A DNA stretch of 55,544 nt from positions 1-55,544 of the forward strand of contig JAISZB010000102.1 in the NCBI GenBank assembly GCA_031269465.1, written 5' to 3'. The notes beneath the pieces are model-generated. The model was not told where the DNA came from, ran no database searches, and was given only the letters and a program-made list of their open reading frames with translations. The translations under genes were made by a program, and so were the position numbers. The DNA comes from Clostridiales bacterium. GTDB lineage: Bacteria > Bacillota > Clostridia > Lachnospirales > WQUN01. Below are positions 31,148 through 40,214 of this stretch, one piece after another. How positions within the stretch are numbered: position 1 is the stretch's first letter; each line of letters opens with the position of its first letter.

Positions 31148-31167
31148 TAGTTAGCGCATACTAACTA
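31148..31167. promoter_or_regulatory. Operator-like palindrome 2 (TAGTTAG-N6-CTAACTA)
   Basis: TAGTTAG CGCATA CTAACTA, a perfect 7 bp inverted repeat with the same arms and the same six-base spacing as the site 170 bases upstream. It lies 130 bases before the DUF3793 start. Confidence 0.55.
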
Positions 31168-31299
31168 AATATCGCGCAAACTTTGCGAGAGGATGAAGCG
31201 CTTGATTCAAGCAACGTTCTAAGCGTGACTAGGGGCTTGCAATCAAGCAATGACTTGTCCTTAAACTATGTGCTCATATCGATATACATAGAGGGGAAG

Positions 31300-31866
31300 A
31301 TGGCCTTGGGGGATGATTTTGAAACTTTACTTGCTATGCGATGCAGCCCTGTACTTCTCGGGAAAAAGCCTGGGGCTCTATTTGCCAGGCCCAAGTGGTG
31401 GGATGAAGCGTCCATTGATGCGCCAAAGAACTGCGAAGTAAAGTTTCTTACGCTAACGCGACGTGATACTCACAAGCTGATATTTGTTTATTCGCCGTTT
31501 TTGCTGGCCAAGACGCTCGCAAGCTGCGCACATTTAAGCTATCTTAAGAGTTTGGGCTACAGTGCATGCGTAAGCCTTGATTATTGGCTTTCGCTGCTGA
31601 GAGAAAGATTTGCTTCTGAAGACGGGTTCCCTCATGAAATAGGATTTTTCCTTGGCTATCCTCCAGAGGATGTATGCGGGTTCATAAAGCACAGAGGAGA
31701 AAGATACAAGTTCTGCGGCCAGTGGAAGGTCTACGGCGATGTTGATAAAGCCATCGTTATGTTTGAAGAGTATTCCAGATGCACTCAACGCCTCCTGGCG
31801 CGAATTCGTCGCGGAGGCAGCATTTGGGATGCGGAGCAGCCGGCTATGCTGGCTGAAAGCATTTGA
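31300..31866 (+). CDS. DUF3793 family protein
   Basis: A 188-residue protein with the DUF3793 signature: MRCSPVLLGKKPGALF at the start, FPHEIGFFLGYPPEDVCGFI in the middle and FCGQWKVYGDVDKA toward the end. The function is unknown. From memory, these genes in Clostridia often sit beside flavodoxin or ferrous-iron uptake genes, and here a flavodoxin gene follows by 85 bases. There is no membrane segment or signal peptide. The start is uncertain: ATG 31300 gives the family length, but GAGGGGA lies only two bases before it. Longer starts down to TTG 31183 are possible. Two identical operator-like sites upstream suggest metal-responsive control. Confidence 0.8.
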   Translation: MALGDDFETLLAMRCSPVLLGKKPGALFARPKWWDEASIDAPKNCEVKFLTLTRRDTHKLIFVYSPFLLAKTLASCAHLSYLKSLGYSACVSLDYWLSLLRERFASEDGFPHEIGFFLGYPPEDVCGFIKHRGERYKFCGQWKVYGDVDKAIVMFEEYSRCTQRLLARIRRGGSIWDAEQPAMLAESI

Positions 31867-31951
31867 CATGCTGATTTGCGCATGATTTACGCTAGGTGCA
31901 TTTGACTGCAGATCGGCAATCAGATTAAAGACTAATTAGGAGGAAAATTGC

Positions 31952-32371
31952 ATGTCAGAGACAGCTGTCATCTATTGGAGCGGAACAGGAAACACAGAAG
32001 CTATGGCTAAGGCCATTGAAGCGGGTCTTAACGCGGGAGGGGATAAGGCGGTTCTTATTCCAGTCGGCAAGGCCAGCCCTTCCGATGTCGGCAAGTACGG
32101 CAAATTCGCTTTCGGATGCCCATCGATGGGTTCTGAAGTACTGGAGGAAAGCGAGTTCGAACCATTCTTTTCTTCGATTGAAAATAAGCTTCAGGGCAAA
32201 AAGGTAGCTTTGTTCGGATCCTACGGTTGGGGAGACGGGCAGTGGATGAGAGACTGGCAGGATCGCGTTGGCGCGGATGGCGCCCTGCTCTTTGAAGAGG
32301 GACTGACTGTACAGGATGCTCCGGATGCAGACGATTGCGCTGGCTTTGGCAAGCGCTTCGCTAAGTTCTAG
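31952..32371 (+). CDS. Flavodoxin
   Basis: A short-chain flavodoxin (139 aa), an FMN electron carrier that replaces ferredoxin, typically under iron limitation. The FMN phosphate loop is YWSGTGNTEAMAKAI (residues 8-22). FGCPSMGSEVLEESE follows in the 50s-60s, and LFGSYGWGDGQWMRDW near 87-102 contributes the isoalloxazine-stacking Trp/Tyr. TAGGAGGAAAA gives a strong ribosome site. It follows the DUF3793 gene, with a degenerate repeat end between them, and a terminator stands 20 bases after it. Confidence 0.93.
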   Translation: MSETAVIYWSGTGNTEAMAKAIEAGLNAGGDKAVLIPVGKASPSDVGKYGKFAFGCPSMGSEVLEESEFEPFFSSIENKLQGKKVALFGSYGWGDGQWMRDWQDRVGADGALLFEEGLTVQDAPDADDCAGFGKRFAKF

Positions 32372-32390
32372 GGTTTCAAGAAAGCAGAGG

Positions 32391-32432
32391 GCGGCGATTG
32401 CTGCGGATTACCCGCAACAATCGCCGCTTTTA
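32391..32432 (+). terminator. Terminator after flavodoxin
   Basis: GCGGCGATTGCTGCGG pairs with CCCGCAACAATCGCCGC (mismatches near the loop), then TTTTA. A very stable stem of about 15 bp. Confidence 0.8.
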
Positions 32433-33111
32433 TTGGCATATAAAGGTATATGCGGCCGCAAATCGGTATAGTCGCAAGAAGCGGCGATCTTGCATTTGCT
32501 TTAATAATGATTTGCAAGACGCGAATAAGAGCAATGCCTGAAATCAGGCTGAAAGGGGAGCTGCTTGGAGTTGCCGGAGCGCTCCTGCCTTGTCTGCCCG
32601 GGGAGGCATGGCGGAAAACCGGGATGATGCGAGCCTGCTCCCAAAAGTGAAACCCATGCGGCAAAGCGCGGTTGTCCGTTAAAGGCAAGATCCAAAGCGG
32701 CGAATTTTCCAAGGTGGGATGCAAGGGCGGAGTCCATAGCGTTCGCCTCTATAGACACGCGTTAATTTAAGCGGCTGCGCGTGCTCTACAATATAATGCC
32801 TTGAAAGCAAAAACATGCCGCTGAACGTGTTGTGGGGCGTTGCAGAAGCATTGCAAATGCCTGCAAGGCATGAACTCAGACAGGAAAATTTCCCGCCTTC
32901 GCACCGCTCAATGGACAATTAAGCCCAAAGACCTGAACTATCATATGGAAATGATATCGACTTAGGGTATATTGGATATTGACAAAAACAGAGGCAATAG
33001 TAAAATTATAATGAACAGCATAGGAAAGTCCTGAATGGATGTTGATTATACTGATTTTCATATGAAAGTCGGAACTTTTGAGCGCAAATTAGTTCAGCAA
33101 AGGAGACTGAC
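32433..33111. other. Gene-free stretch before the acetyltransferase
   Basis: About 680 bases with no recognisable gene. It contains scattered repeat ends (CGGCCGCAAATCGGTATAG near 32,450 and ATACTGATTTTCATATG near 33,048). A possible promoter is TTGACA at 32979-32984 with TAAAAT at 33001-33006 (16-base spacer), 105 bases before the acetyltransferase. Confidence 0.5.
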
Positions 33112-33762
33112 ATGACAAATAAAGAGCGAAAAGAAAATGGGCTGCCATATAGATACGATGACCCCTCTCTTTTGGGCGATCAGCATATCTATCAGGAGAA
33201 ATTGCATAGCTTCAATCATTCTCATCCGTCAGACAAATCGCTGCGAGAGAAGTTGCTGAATGAAATGTTCGCGGAGATCGGAGAGGATTGCTGCGTGGAA
33301 ACTCCAGTCAATGCGAACTGGGGTTGCAAGCATGTGCATTTTGGAAGGGGGATCTATTGCAATTCAAATGTTACCTTTGTAGATGACGCAGATATATATG
33401 TAGGCGATAACTGTCTAATTGCGCCCAATGTGGTGATAGCCACATCGGGGCACCCAATACTGCCAATTCTGAGAGAACGCAATTATGTATATAACCGCTC
33501 TGTGCATATCGGAAGAAATGTTTGGATTGGGTCGGGCGTTCAAATCATGCCTGGAGTAAGAATTGGAGATAACTCTGTGATCGGGGCGGGCAGCGTTGTT
33601 ACAAAGGACGTGCCTGAGAATGCGGTCGCATTTGGCGTGCCTTGCAAAGTCGTACGGGACATTGGAGAGCGGGATGAAGAATTTTATTTCAGAGATGAGA
33701 AATTGGATGATGAGATTAAGAGTTTATATATAAATATGCGTGAAATTCCTAAGAATCCTTAA
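33112..33762 (+). CDS. Sugar O-acetyltransferase (maltose/galactoside type, left-handed beta-helix)
   Basis: A 216-residue protein of the maltose/galactoside O-acetyltransferase family, which moves acetyl from acetyl-CoA to sugar hydroxyls. The N-terminal Mac domain contains LPYRYDDPSLLGD. Hexapeptide repeats then form the beta-helix: IYVGDNCLIAPNVVIATSGH with the catalytic His, VHIGRNVWIGSGVQIMPGV and IGDNSVIGAGSVVTKDVPE, ending FGVPCKVVR. Length and order are normal. AAAGGAG precedes the ATG. It stands alone, so its physiological sugar is unknown. Confidence 0.93.
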   Translation: MTNKERKENGLPYRYDDPSLLGDQHIYQEKLHSFNHSHPSDKSLREKLLNEMFAEIGEDCCVETPVNANWGCKHVHFGRGIYCNSNVTFVDDADIYVGDNCLIAPNVVIATSGHPILPILRERNYVYNRSVHIGRNVWIGSGVQIMPGVRIGDNSVIGAGSVVTKDVPENAVAFGVPCKVVRDIGERDEEFYFRDEKLDDEIKSLYINMREIPKNP

Positions 33763-34078
33763 TTCAGGTTTAGAGATGGCCTTAATAAAAAGAATTTCAC
33801 ATTAAAGCAAAGGTAATATCGATAAAACTTATTCCTGTGATTTTTTCGAGCATTATTTACATGCAGATTAATCCATGATCACTGCAATCCTGCCAGGCTA
33901 TTCAGCAATATTATAAGGTTAAGAAAAATCGACACTGATTTGAATGCCACAAGAGTCTGCAATTTGGGGTTCATTGTAAAATGAAATGCAACAGATGCAG
34001 CCAGTAGAAATCCATAGGGAAACACGGCATCATTTAGTTTGCGAAAACAAAAATGAAGGGGCGGATCCCTGTGGATCA
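33763..34078. other. AT-rich gap before the IS30 relic
   Basis: No gene seen. Composition changes abruptly from AT-rich to very GC-rich at about 34,080. Confidence 0.5.
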
Positions 34079-34923
34079 ATGCAAGTCAGCGCAGAAGGCC
34101 GCACGTTTCAACGGCTCTCGCCGTTCGAGCGCGGGGAGATCAAGGCGCTTCTGAGGGAGGGGCCCGGCGTATCGGCGCATGAAAAAAGCCGCAAGAATTG
34201 CCGCAAGCCCCTGAAAATTGCTGAACGCCCCGATTTTATGGCGTTCGCCGGCGAGAAGCCGGGGGAGGGGCGGCCGCCCGACGCGGCGGCGGGGCGCGAG
34301 AAGCTGGAGCCGGAGCTTTCGGGGAAGCCCGCCCTTTGCGCCAAGGTGCCATGCAACTGCATAGATCCGGGCGTTATGCCGATTAAGAATATAGATTTGG
34401 CGCTGAAGGCTCGGCGCAAGCCCAAAAGCGAGAAAGCCCGCCGAAGCGGGAGGGCTTTGGGGGCGGGCGTCGAAGGGCGGCCTGGAGCGGCGGGGGCTCG
34501 CGAGGAGTCCGTCCATTGGGAAATCGGCTCGGCCGCAGGAAAGAAATCAGGCAAGCCCGCAGTTCCGGCGACAGTCGAGAGGAAGGCGCGCAGCCAGATC
34601 GCCGCGGAGCCTGGCGGCTGGGAGGGTTGCCGGAAGCTTCGGCGAGGCGGCCGGCGGCGCCTTCAAAAGCGCCCAGGCGGCGACGGCCGGGAGTTCGCGG
34701 GGCGGGGGCGCGCCGTCTATTTCCGCCATCCCCACTCAAGCTTTGAGAAGGGGGCCGGCGAGCGCCGCAGCGGGCTTCCGCGCCGCTTCGCGGAAAAGAG
34801 GGGGAGCGCGGGCGGCATGCCGGCGGCGCTGATCGCCAAGGCGGCGGACTGGAGCAACAACCTTCCCAGGTAAATACTGGGTTGCAGGACTCCTGCGGAA
34901 ATGTTTGAGAGAGATCCTCAAAA
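34079..34923 (+). pseudogene. Degenerate GC-rich IS30-family transposase
   Basis: The plus frame from ATG 34079 follows an IS30 transposase along its length: FQRLSPFERGEIKALLREG (N-terminal HTH region), PIKNIDLALKARRKPK, HWEIGSAAGKKSGK, VERKARSQI, YFRHPHSSFEKG and WSNNLPR. After a TAA at 34871 it continues in frame ILGCRTPAEMFERDP, so the usual Lys codon AAA has become a stop. Both catalytic Asp residues are lost (family HWEID reads HWEIG; DNGSEF reads GDGREF), and the N-terminal third is shortened. The element is therefore dead. Local G+C is extreme (49 of 60 bases in 34,261-34,320), unlike all neighbours. The composition keeps long frames open on both strands. Confidence 0.8.
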
Positions 34924-35536
34924 CAGCGCAAAGCGCGCTTCGCCGCCACTCGTCCCCTCTATTTCCGCTTGAGAAGAGGAAAAAAATCCCTATGGCATCT
35001 TTTGCATTTGATATTGCAATTTATAAGTTTGCAATTTGGCCAAAAATTCCTATATTTTAATTTGCATTGCAGATTTCCGCCGTTCCAGATAAAGTTGCGC
35101 CGAGGAGCCGAAAACACGATGGAGATCATGGATCAAGCCAGGCAGGCCGAAGAGGGCGCCTCTGATTTCGCCTGCCGCGATATCATATAGTTGTTCTATA
35201 AACGACATAAATTGAGGGCTGCAAAGAAGCTGTTGAAGGAGAAGGGGCTTTCGCCCGCCAGGAAGTACTGGCTTAATGCTGGATTTAGGAGTTTTAAAGC
35301 CGCAATTCCCGAATTTGAATGTTATGAAAACTCGTGCTATCCGATCTATAGGGATCTACGCCCTGCCGCGCTCGCCAAAAGAAAGGCCGTAACCATAATC
35401 GATTAAAAGAATAGCCTCATAGCGACACTATGTCTACATATATTTTAAAAACCCTGACCCTTCAATTTTATCTCCGCACAGGCTTTATTCACGTTTTGCT
35501 ACTGAGGAATCATCTTGCAGAATAGGCCATCTGATA

Positions 35537-35665
35537 AGATATACTCATTCTCATACAATGTTCCTTTTTTGGAGCTTGATTATTCATTGAGCGGTGCGAA
35601 ATGCCTATATAGGCATTTTGCACTCGCTGTATAATCAAGCTCTAAAAAAGGCAATTAGTTTTCAA
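35537..35665. repeat. Palindromic repeat element
   Basis: Left end TATACTCATTCTCATACAAT, inner arms TTTTTTGGAGCTTGATTA and TAATCAAGCTCTAAAAAA, and centre GCCTATATAGGC. The right outer end (GGCAATTAGTTTTCAATCCC) is diverged. Confidence 0.75.
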
Positions 35666-35784
35666 TCCCATTATTTTTCTTGAACATAAAAAAGGTCAGA
35701 ACACCCACTGTTGGTAAACATCCTTCATGCGTAAGCCTAGTGTCCCCAATTCTACATCTTCTGCAACACTTTCATTTGTATGCA

Positions 35785-35918
35785 CCTATACTGCTTTTTA
35801 TATAAAATTACCTTTTTTGGAGCTTGATTATATAGAGAGTGCGAAATGCCGATATTAGTCGCACCACTCAATGGATAATCAAGCTCCAAAAAAGGAACAT
35901 TTGAAAATCGGTATATTA
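35785..35918. repeat. Palindromic repeat element (last copy toward the accessory region)
   Basis: TATACTGCTTTTTATATAAA on the left, TTTGAAAATCGGTATA on the right, and a centre GCCGATATTAGTC with degenerate symmetry. I found no family member to the right of this copy. Confidence 0.75.
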
Positions 35919-36557
35919 GATTTTCAATGCTTTGGCTCACCCTATAGCCCTTGTTTAGTTGCGAGTTTTACTATGGATTTGATAATTCCTGAAATAACGA
36001 ATTGTTTATACACCTGGTCTTTATACCACTGCTTATCCAAGAAAATCTTTGCCATTATAAGGCTCGCAAGGATTTTTTCAGCGATAAACTCTGAGCGCTG
36101 AGTCAATTATAGCATCAGAAATTGACAGGTGTCATGTATATAAATGTTTCCTTTCTATATCTCTGGTGTTATAATTGAAATACTCAGCAAGGGTGCCCCA
36201 AAAATTTCTGTGTAAATATGCATTTTTCCGTCATTGATCAAATTTTATGGGTGTCGAATATCGTCAATAGTGTTTTTGCCTCAAAACTAAACTCGACGTT
36301 TGCGTCCTTGACGCTTAAGCGACCAGCCTGGAGGAAAGCACGAGGTTAGGCGCTTTTCAGTTACAGGGACGAGAAGGTCGGCTTGCAGACCGCCTTCCCA
36401 TGATGGAACGCTTGCATTTAACCAAACAGTGGGGGAACCTAAGTTTTTTGCGGCATAAAACAATTTAGAACGCAAAAACTTATATTAAATGCTAATAAAG
36501 AGTTTTGAAACAAGTCATGGCATTTTTGAAGTAATATCTATAAAAAGGAGTATTCAT

Positions 36558-38237
36558 ATGCAGCGAAAACCATTTCGCATTGGCTCAGATGTTTTCGAAA
36601 ATATTCGTAAAAACAATTGCTACTTTGTTGATAAATCGCTTTTCATTAAAGACATCCTTTCAATCGAATATCAAGTTGTTCTTATAACAAGGCCAAGAAG
36701 ATTTGGAAAATCAACAAACATGTCCATGCTTAAGTCATTTATGGATATAAGCGATAAGAATCAAGACCTTTTTTCTGGGCTTTTAATAGAAAACGAAAGA
36801 GACATAATGGAAAAATGGTACAAAAAGGTACCTGTCATTCATCTTTCGCTTTCCGAAATGGCTGCTGCGAAGTCTTATGAAAGTTCACTAGTGCAACTTT
36901 CTGAAATAATCTCGGAAGAATGCAGAAAATTGGAATTTCTTCAGCAAAGCGAAAAAATTTCAAAGTCAATAGCGAGAGAGCTTTCAACCTTAGAAAACTT
37001 GAGTCTTTTCGAAGGAACAGAAATCCATCCCGTTCCTTATTCAAAACTTTTGCGCAGTCTAAAAACATTGACTTCTGCTTTGCGATTTTACTACGACAAA
37101 AAAGTTGTGGTACTAATAGACGAGTACGACGCTCCGGTCAACCATGATGATCAGCGCTCATTTCGCAAAGCTCTGCTAAGCGACTTGAGCGCCTTCTTCG
37201 GAGGCGCTTTCAAGGGCAATCCGAATGTGGAGAGAGTGATAGTGACAGGTTGCTTGCGCATAGCCAATGAGAGCATATTTACAGGAGCCAACAACCCTGG
37301 CGTCTTTACTGTGAAGGATGTTGCATTGTCATCTTGCTTCGGGCTTTCTGAATGCGAGGTCAAGCAGGTTCTCATAGATGTGGGGCATCCCGAAAAGCTG
37401 GATGAGGCAAAGGAATGGTACAACGGCTACAATTTTGGAAAAACGATGGTTTACAATATTTCAGATGTGCTGTGCTATGCGAGCGCTTTGGCGGGAGATC
37501 CCACATCAAGGCCTGAAAATTATTGGGCTCAAACAAGTAGCAATGACATTCTGATGAAATCGTTTGAGAGTCCGCATTCCTCACTCAGCATTTACAAGCT
37601 TATTGCGGGGGAGGATGTGGCAGTTGGCTCCTTTGACGACAATATAGCCTTTGATGACATAGGGATGTTGGATTCCGTTTGGAATATTTTATACCACACA
37701 GGATATATCACAAGCGCCTCAGGCAAGACTGGAGTTTGGAGAATACCAAACAACGAGATAAGAGGATTGTTCGAGCAGAATTATGCGCGAGCAATAAGGA
37801 AGTCAGTCGGCAATGAAAAGATAGAGGAGCTAAAGGAGGCTGTTTTCAGCTTGGATCCTGGCAAAATTGAGAAGAAGCTCGGAAGCCTCCTGTTGCTCCT
37901 GAACCCCAAGGATACCGCTGGTAGCCATGAGCAAGTATATCATGTTTATTTTTTCGGGCTTTTACTTAATCTCAAAATGACTACAAACGAGCAAGCCGGG
38001 TATGGCTTCTCAGACGTTCAAGTTCTTCTTGATGAGATTGTGAAGCTCGCAGTAATTTTCGAGTTTAAAGTATTTGACGGTTCTAAGGGGGATAAAACGC
38101 TTGAAGATACAGCTCAAAGGGCCCTTCGGCAAATACATGGGCTTGATTATCCTAAAAACCTGATGATGCAAGGCTATGATGTTGCTTGCTTTGGCGTGGG
38201 ATGCTTGAGCAGGGATTGCGCAGTCAAAGGAGATTAA
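36558..38237 (+). CDS. AAA-ATPase-like protein with C-terminal PD-(D/E)XK nuclease domain
   Basis: A 559-residue protein of the family that pairs an AAA-ATPase-like domain with a DUF1703/PD-(D/E)XK nuclease domain. The N-terminus FRIGSDVFENIRKNNCYFVD is typical. Walker A is RPRRFGKSTNMSML (about 50-63) and Walker B is VVVLIDEYDAPVN (about 187-199). The nuclease-like core near the C-terminus has VIFEFKVFDG with the E-x-K pair, followed by an AQRALRQIHGLDY helix. Function is uncertain; such genes are common in anaerobes and often multicopy. ATG 36558 is preceded by AAAGGAG. It is intact, unlike most genes to its right. Confidence 0.85.
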   Translation: MQRKPFRIGSDVFENIRKNNCYFVDKSLFIKDILSIEYQVVLITRPRRFGKSTNMSMLKSFMDISDKNQDLFSGLLIENERDIMEKWYKKVPVIHLSLSEMAAAKSYESSLVQLSEIISEECRKLEFLQQSEKISKSIARELSTLENLSLFEGTEIHPVPYSKLLRSLKTLTSALRFYYDKKVVVLIDEYDAPVNHDDQRSFRKALLSDLSAFFGGAFKGNPNVERVIVTGCLRIANESIFTGANNPGVFTVKDVALSSCFGLSECEVKQVLIDVGHPEKLDEAKEWYNGYNFGKTMVYNISDVLCYASALAGDPTSRPENYWAQTSSNDILMKSFESPHSSLSIYKLIAGEDVAVGSFDDNIAFDDIGMLDSVWNILYHTGYITSASGKTGVWRIPNNEIRGLFEQNYARAIRKSVGNEKIEELKEAVFSLDPGKIEKKLGSLLLLLNPKDTAGSHEQVYHVYFFGLLLNLKMTTNEQAGYGFSDVQVLLDEIVKLAVIFEFKVFDGSKGDKTLEDTAQRALRQIHGLDYPKNLMMQGYDVACFGVGCLSRDCAVKGD

Positions 38238-38267
38238 TGTGATTACTGCTAGAGTAGAAAAGTTGCC

Positions 38268-38828
38268 TTAGTTAATCGCCGCCGTGTCGCAGTAGGCGTT
38301 GAGGTCGGCGTAAACGCACCAGTTCTCGCCGCCGACCGAACCTTCCACGCCCGTCATACCCGGCAGGCAGATGTTCACGAGTTTAGCGGGGTTATATGTT
38401 TTTACCGTGGAATAAATCGCCTCAAAGAGTGCGTTCGCCGCGCTTCGGTTCTCAAAACCGCCGCCGCGCTCCAAGTCGATATCCACGCCCGCGCACCACG
38501 GGTATTTGTTCATAATCCGCACCAGTTCGGAGAGGAAGGTGTCCCTCGCGCCGTTCGTGTTGTTGCGCAGGGCGGTGAAGATGCTTTCCGTGCCGTTGTT
38601 CATGCAGGTGAGCAGCCACTTGATATGCGGCCACTTCGCGCGGTACGGGGCAAGGCTTGAAACCGTGACGCCCGTTTCGTTTATCGTGCCGTCGGCGTTG
38701 ATGTTGAAACTGAACATTCCGATGGTGTCGAGCCTGTCGCCGTAGTCGTTCAAAGCCTGATACATACGTGTGTTGCCCATAAAAGTCAAGACCATATTCC
38801 GCTTGCCTTTCAGGTAGTCACGGCTCAT
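38268..38828 (-). pseudogene. Phage-type GH18-like protein, truncated
   Basis: A 186-residue fragment with the glycoside hydrolase family 18 core AGVDIDLERGG (DxxDxE-like) near residue 112 and LVNICLPG after it. Phage versions are tail-associated or lysis-related and clearly longer; this one stops at 38268, where the accessory region begins. The missing C-terminal part and the abrupt edge suggest it was cut by the event that made the left boundary of the island. Its ATG overlaps the stop of the upstream gene by 4 bases (38825-38828), so the two were once co-translated. Confidence 0.65.
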
Positions 38829-39394
38829 TGCTTCACCCCGCTTTCGTTCATTTCCGTGTATTCCAGATACACACGCGCCGACTTCTTGTCCTCGACCTTG
38901 ATTTGGTGCTTGCTGTCATAGGCGGCGGTGTATTGGAAGAAGCCCTTTTTCGCGGTAGGGCTTCCGTTTCGCAGACACTCGCGGGTGGTCGCTTTTAAGG
39001 CGAACTCGTCGCCCGCCGAAGCCGCCGCCGCGAACCTGCACTTGTGGCTTCCCATACCCTGACCGACCTCGATACTGCCAGCAGCCATTGACTGTTTCGG
39101 GTAGATATAGAGGTCAAGCCCGGCATCCGTGCCGCCCGTGTTGAACAGCACGACTGTTTCGCCGCCGCGCACCACGCCGTTTTGGTATCGCGGCGCGTTG
39201 CCTGAATTGACGAGCATCGTCTCGGTGCGTTGGGCATAGCCAGTCAGCTTGTCGCCGTCCTGTAGCTGAATATCAGCAAAGTACACCGAGCCTGTGCAAT
39301 CGGACACGGTAGGCTTCACGGTAACGGATACGACCCGCCTCTCACTTTTGAGTTTTATCACCTCCGCAAAGCGGATGAAGTTGTTGATGACCAT
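38825..39394 (-). CDS. Phage structural-region protein of unknown function
   Basis: A 189-residue protein that I do not recognise by name. It has no signal peptide or membrane segment. It is rich in beta-strand patterns (RVVSVTVKPTVSD, GSVYFADIQLQDGD, GETVVLFNTGGTDAGLDLYI) and ends with YLEYTEMNESG. The arrangement, overlapping the GH18-like fragment, suggests a phage tail or appendage protein. GGAGGTGAATCGGCA stands just before the ATG. Confidence 0.55.
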   Translation of the reverse strand: MVINNFIRFAEVIKLKSERRVVSVTVKPTVSDCTGSVYFADIQLQDGDKLTGYAQRTETMLVNSGNAPRYQNGVVRGGETVVLFNTGGTDAGLDLYIYPKQSMAAGSIEVGQGMGSHKCRFAAAASAGDEFALKATTRECLRNGSPTAKKGFFQYTAAYDSKHQIKVEDKKSARVYLEYTEMNESGVKQ

Positions 39395-39470
39395 TGCCGA
39401 TTCACCTCCTCAAGGGCAACAAAAAAGACCGCCGAAGCAGCCTTTTCAATATTGCTCTGTTAATTGGTCG

Positions 39471-39852
39471 TTAATTGCAGTAGATGCTTATTGCGTCACG
39501 CAAGAACTCTGTGCAGCCGGGAGCAATTTTATCGTAGTTCGCGCGAAATCGCTCATCAGCGACATACATTTCGCCCAATCCCTTGTGATATTCCTTGCTG
39601 TACTTGGGATAATAAACGCACAGCCATTGCTTATGGAAATTACAGGCTTTTTAAGCCAAGACCCCGGACGGGTCTCCGGTTGCAAGTGTCTCCTCAATTT
39701 TGATGCGCAGACGCTCGCCCTCATCATATTGTTCTTGTGTTAATCCTTTCAAGTAGGCGTTCGACTCGTCGATTGCGGCGTCGCCATATTTTGCGCGGAT
39801 TTCAGCTCCATATTCTTGCTCGTTTTCGTCAATGAGTTTTTGCTTGAAAGTG
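39471..39852 (-). pseudogene. TipAS-domain fragment of a MerR-family regulator, with stop
   Basis: The minus strand from about 39852 reads FKQKLIDENEQEYGAEIRAK, then GLTQEQYDEGERLRIKIEET. After a TAA at 39651-39653 (Gln or similar in relatives) it continues in the same frame KACNFHKQWLCVYY, DERFRANYDKIAPGC and TEFLRDAISIYCN, then stop. This is the C-terminal TipAS domain of MerR-type regulators; the DNA-binding part is absent. The 5' edge abuts the DNA polymerase fragment without a gap, so a deletion joined the two. Confidence 0.75.
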
Positions 39853-40149
39853 GTTGTCAGCGAATGGGTCAAGACTGATTCCTTTATCACGCAGATAGCA
39901 CGACAGGCATACCCGCTCGAAGTTTGCGTTGAACGCCCACTTCTGGACAGCATCGTCTGTGAGAGCGCCGAGGATTTCAAATGGAATACTCTCACCATCG
40001 GCGAGAGAAATAACCTGAACCTCGCCACCGTCCACGGAGTAGCCAAACAGAAGAATCTCAACGTCGGGGCTTTCGCAGTATTTGTATACGCCGCACTTGG
40101 AGAGGTCGTAGCCGCTATAGGTTTCAATATCAGTGCTGATTGTTTTCAT
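39829..40149 (-). pseudogene. N-terminal fragment of a phage family A DNA polymerase
   Basis: 106 codons beginning MKTISTDIETYSGYDLSKCG, the 3'-5' exonuclease start of phage DNA polymerases found beside DUF2815/DUF2800 genes. Exo motif I is DIETYS. The usual WAFNANFERVCLSCYL stretch follows. The rest, more than 500 residues with the polymerase domain, is missing. The frame ends soon after the junction with TipAS-derived DNA near 39,850. Its position after DUF2815 fits the usual clostridial prophage order. Confidence 0.8.
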
Positions 40150-40214
40150 AAGCCCTCCTATGGCGAAAGAGCGGCAGTCTCCCGCCGCCCTCCGCTGAAT
40201 TGTGTCCTCGCCAT

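Larger units (their letters stand above)
30140..31299. other. Gene-free stretch between ssrA and the DUF3793 gene
   Basis: No gene can be supported over about 1.1 kb. It holds a repeat module at 30,207-30,368, degenerate repeat ends at 31,016-31,110 and the two operator-like palindromes described separately. The small minus-strand frame at 30,455-30,649 shows nothing recognisable. Confidence 0.55.
34924..36557. other. Gene-poor stretch with two palindromes
   Basis: No gene can be supported. Small frames such as 35,191-35,406 are unrecognised. Two palindromic elements lie at 35,537-35,665 and 35,785-35,918. Around 36,187-36,240 the sequence GGTGCCCCAAAAATTTCTGT with GTGTAAAT recalls the terminal repeats of IS256-like elements, but no transposase is next to it. 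The last bases hold the ribosome site of the following gene. Confidence 0.5.

Noticed and set aside
34076..34949. Long minus-strand open frames of 146-188 codons in the GC-rich segment
   Set aside because: High GC content removes stop codons on every frame. Only the plus frame matches a known family (IS30).
36287..36475. A 62-codon minus-strand frame before the AAA-ATPase gene
   Set aside because: Starts and ends without context, has no ribosome site I trust, and I recognise no family; it could be the tail of an old insertion.
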